A DNA stretch of 64,000 nt from Romanomermis culicivorax. Its lineage: Eukaryota > Nematoda > Enoplea > Mermithida > Mermithidae. Positions 63,240 to 64,000 of this stretch are shown here, piece after piece. The stretch lies in the NCBI GenBank assembly GCA_963922205.1, contig CAWUHX010000039.1, positions 248,001-312,000 of the forward strand, read 5' to 3'. The position numbers and the translations under genes are program-made. The notes beneath the pieces were generated by a model. It saw only the letters and a program-made list of their open reading frames with translations, searched no databases and was not told the origin of the DNA. Numbering within the stretch: the first letter of the stretch is position 1; each line of letters opens with the position of its first letter.

Positions 63240-64000
63240 GCACTGTTTTTTTTTTCCACGAACTTTTTTCCACAAATGTGGAAAGGGGTCAAATTTTTTT
63301 TCCACATGTGGAAAAAATTTTTTTCGTCTTAAAATCCGTTTTTTGGCTTAAAAATGCTCACAGACGCTTTATCGCACTGTTTTTGAGCTTTTTCAAGCTT
63401 TCCGGTGTTTTCAGAGAAGTTAATTCATTAAAATTGGAGAAAAAATTGAAATGTTCGACTTAAAAGCCTAATCTACAAGCGTTGTTGAACAAATTTTGTA
63501 GCAAACTATCCAAGAGCATAATTGACTTGAATTACACAAGAAATCAATGGTCAAGTCCTCTATGATGACAAGTGAAAGCCCAAAAAAGATGGTACTTTCC
63601 GGCGCGAAGCGCCGGAAAATTTTTTGGGTATATTGACATTCTAGGATGCTGGAAAATCATTTTTCCGAACATTTATTTCAAGAATTAGATTCCAATTTAG
63701 TGTTCAAGAGTCGTAATTTCTAGAATTTTACTTGAAAAATTTTAAAATCTGTAATTTATTTGTAAACTCTCATGAACTTGGTCGAAAATATATGAGTAAG
63801 AAGAATATAAATTTCCGAAAGATATTTCCAAGAAGCTTTTGAATTGATTTTACGTTAGCAAAGAAATAATCGCATCATAAATCATAGAGACTTGACGTGT
63901 ATTCATCTTTCTCAAAAGGAAAAAATGCGAATCTTCATTAAATATTATGATAAAATGTTGAAGATAACCAATAAAAACATGAGATACTACGTTAAGATGA
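63240..64000 (-). repeat. Hairpin-rich dispersed repeat, copy 3 (inverted, runs off the window)
   Basis: 63590-64000 is the reverse complement of 8880-9300 and 28980-29400, with CCGGCGCGAAGCGCCGG at 63599-63615. 63240-63440 carries the ccacatgtgg palindrome variant of the family in + orientation. Confidence 0.75.

Overview
The window looks like nuclear DNA of an animal, most likely an arthropod (perhaps an insect). Its genes have short phase-consistent GT-AG introns, CtBP has the long Ala/Ser/Gln-rich C-terminal extension with alternative ends known from insects, and the intergenic space is AT-rich and packed with transposable elements. I cannot place it more precisely from sequence alone.

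Only three host genes are recognisable, all on the + strand: an RBM34/Nop12-type nucleolar RNA-binding protein (2161-3785), the mitochondrial copper chaperone COX11 (four exons, 25447-27723) and the corepressor CtBP (nine exons, 37654-42237). RBM34 is odd: its first RRM is split by a 626-bp solo LTR flanked by a CATC duplication, and its C-terminal coding part is frameshifted. The LTR edges supply a GTAAGG donor and a TTTGTAG acceptor that would remove nearly all of it and leave 15 in-frame bases, so this may be an LTR turned intron, or a decaying (retro)copy.

The rest is mobile DNA. From 7.9 to 22.3 kb lie six copies of CR1-like LINEs; the most complete (13.86-17.9 kb, minus strand) has a PHD-finger ORF1 and an endonuclease/RT ORF2. 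Small TIR elements (hAT-, Mutator- and Harbinger-like MITEs, several with exact target duplications), hAT-like elements with G/T-rich ends, a Harbinger transposase relic, minisatellites in inverted pairs, and a dispersed family marked by a GGCGC-TTC-GCGCC hairpin fill the intergenic space.

The richest region is 44-62.7 kb. An old inverted-repeat element was hit by an L1/Tx1-type LINE (minus strand, 17-bp target duplication), whose 5' UTR was then hit by a 10.06-kb Ty3/Gypsy-class element (52308-62364, LTRs about 99.5% identical, GTTG duplication). That element has an unusual gene order: a zinc-knuckle gag remnant, then a membrane glycoprotein with leader, N-glycosylation sites and a transmembrane segment, then protease-RT-RNase H-integrase. 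The glycoprotein lies in the same open frame as, and upstream of, the protease, rather than after integrase as in known errantiviruses. Several frameshifts and a stop codon break its genes; some sit at homopolymers and could be assembly errors.
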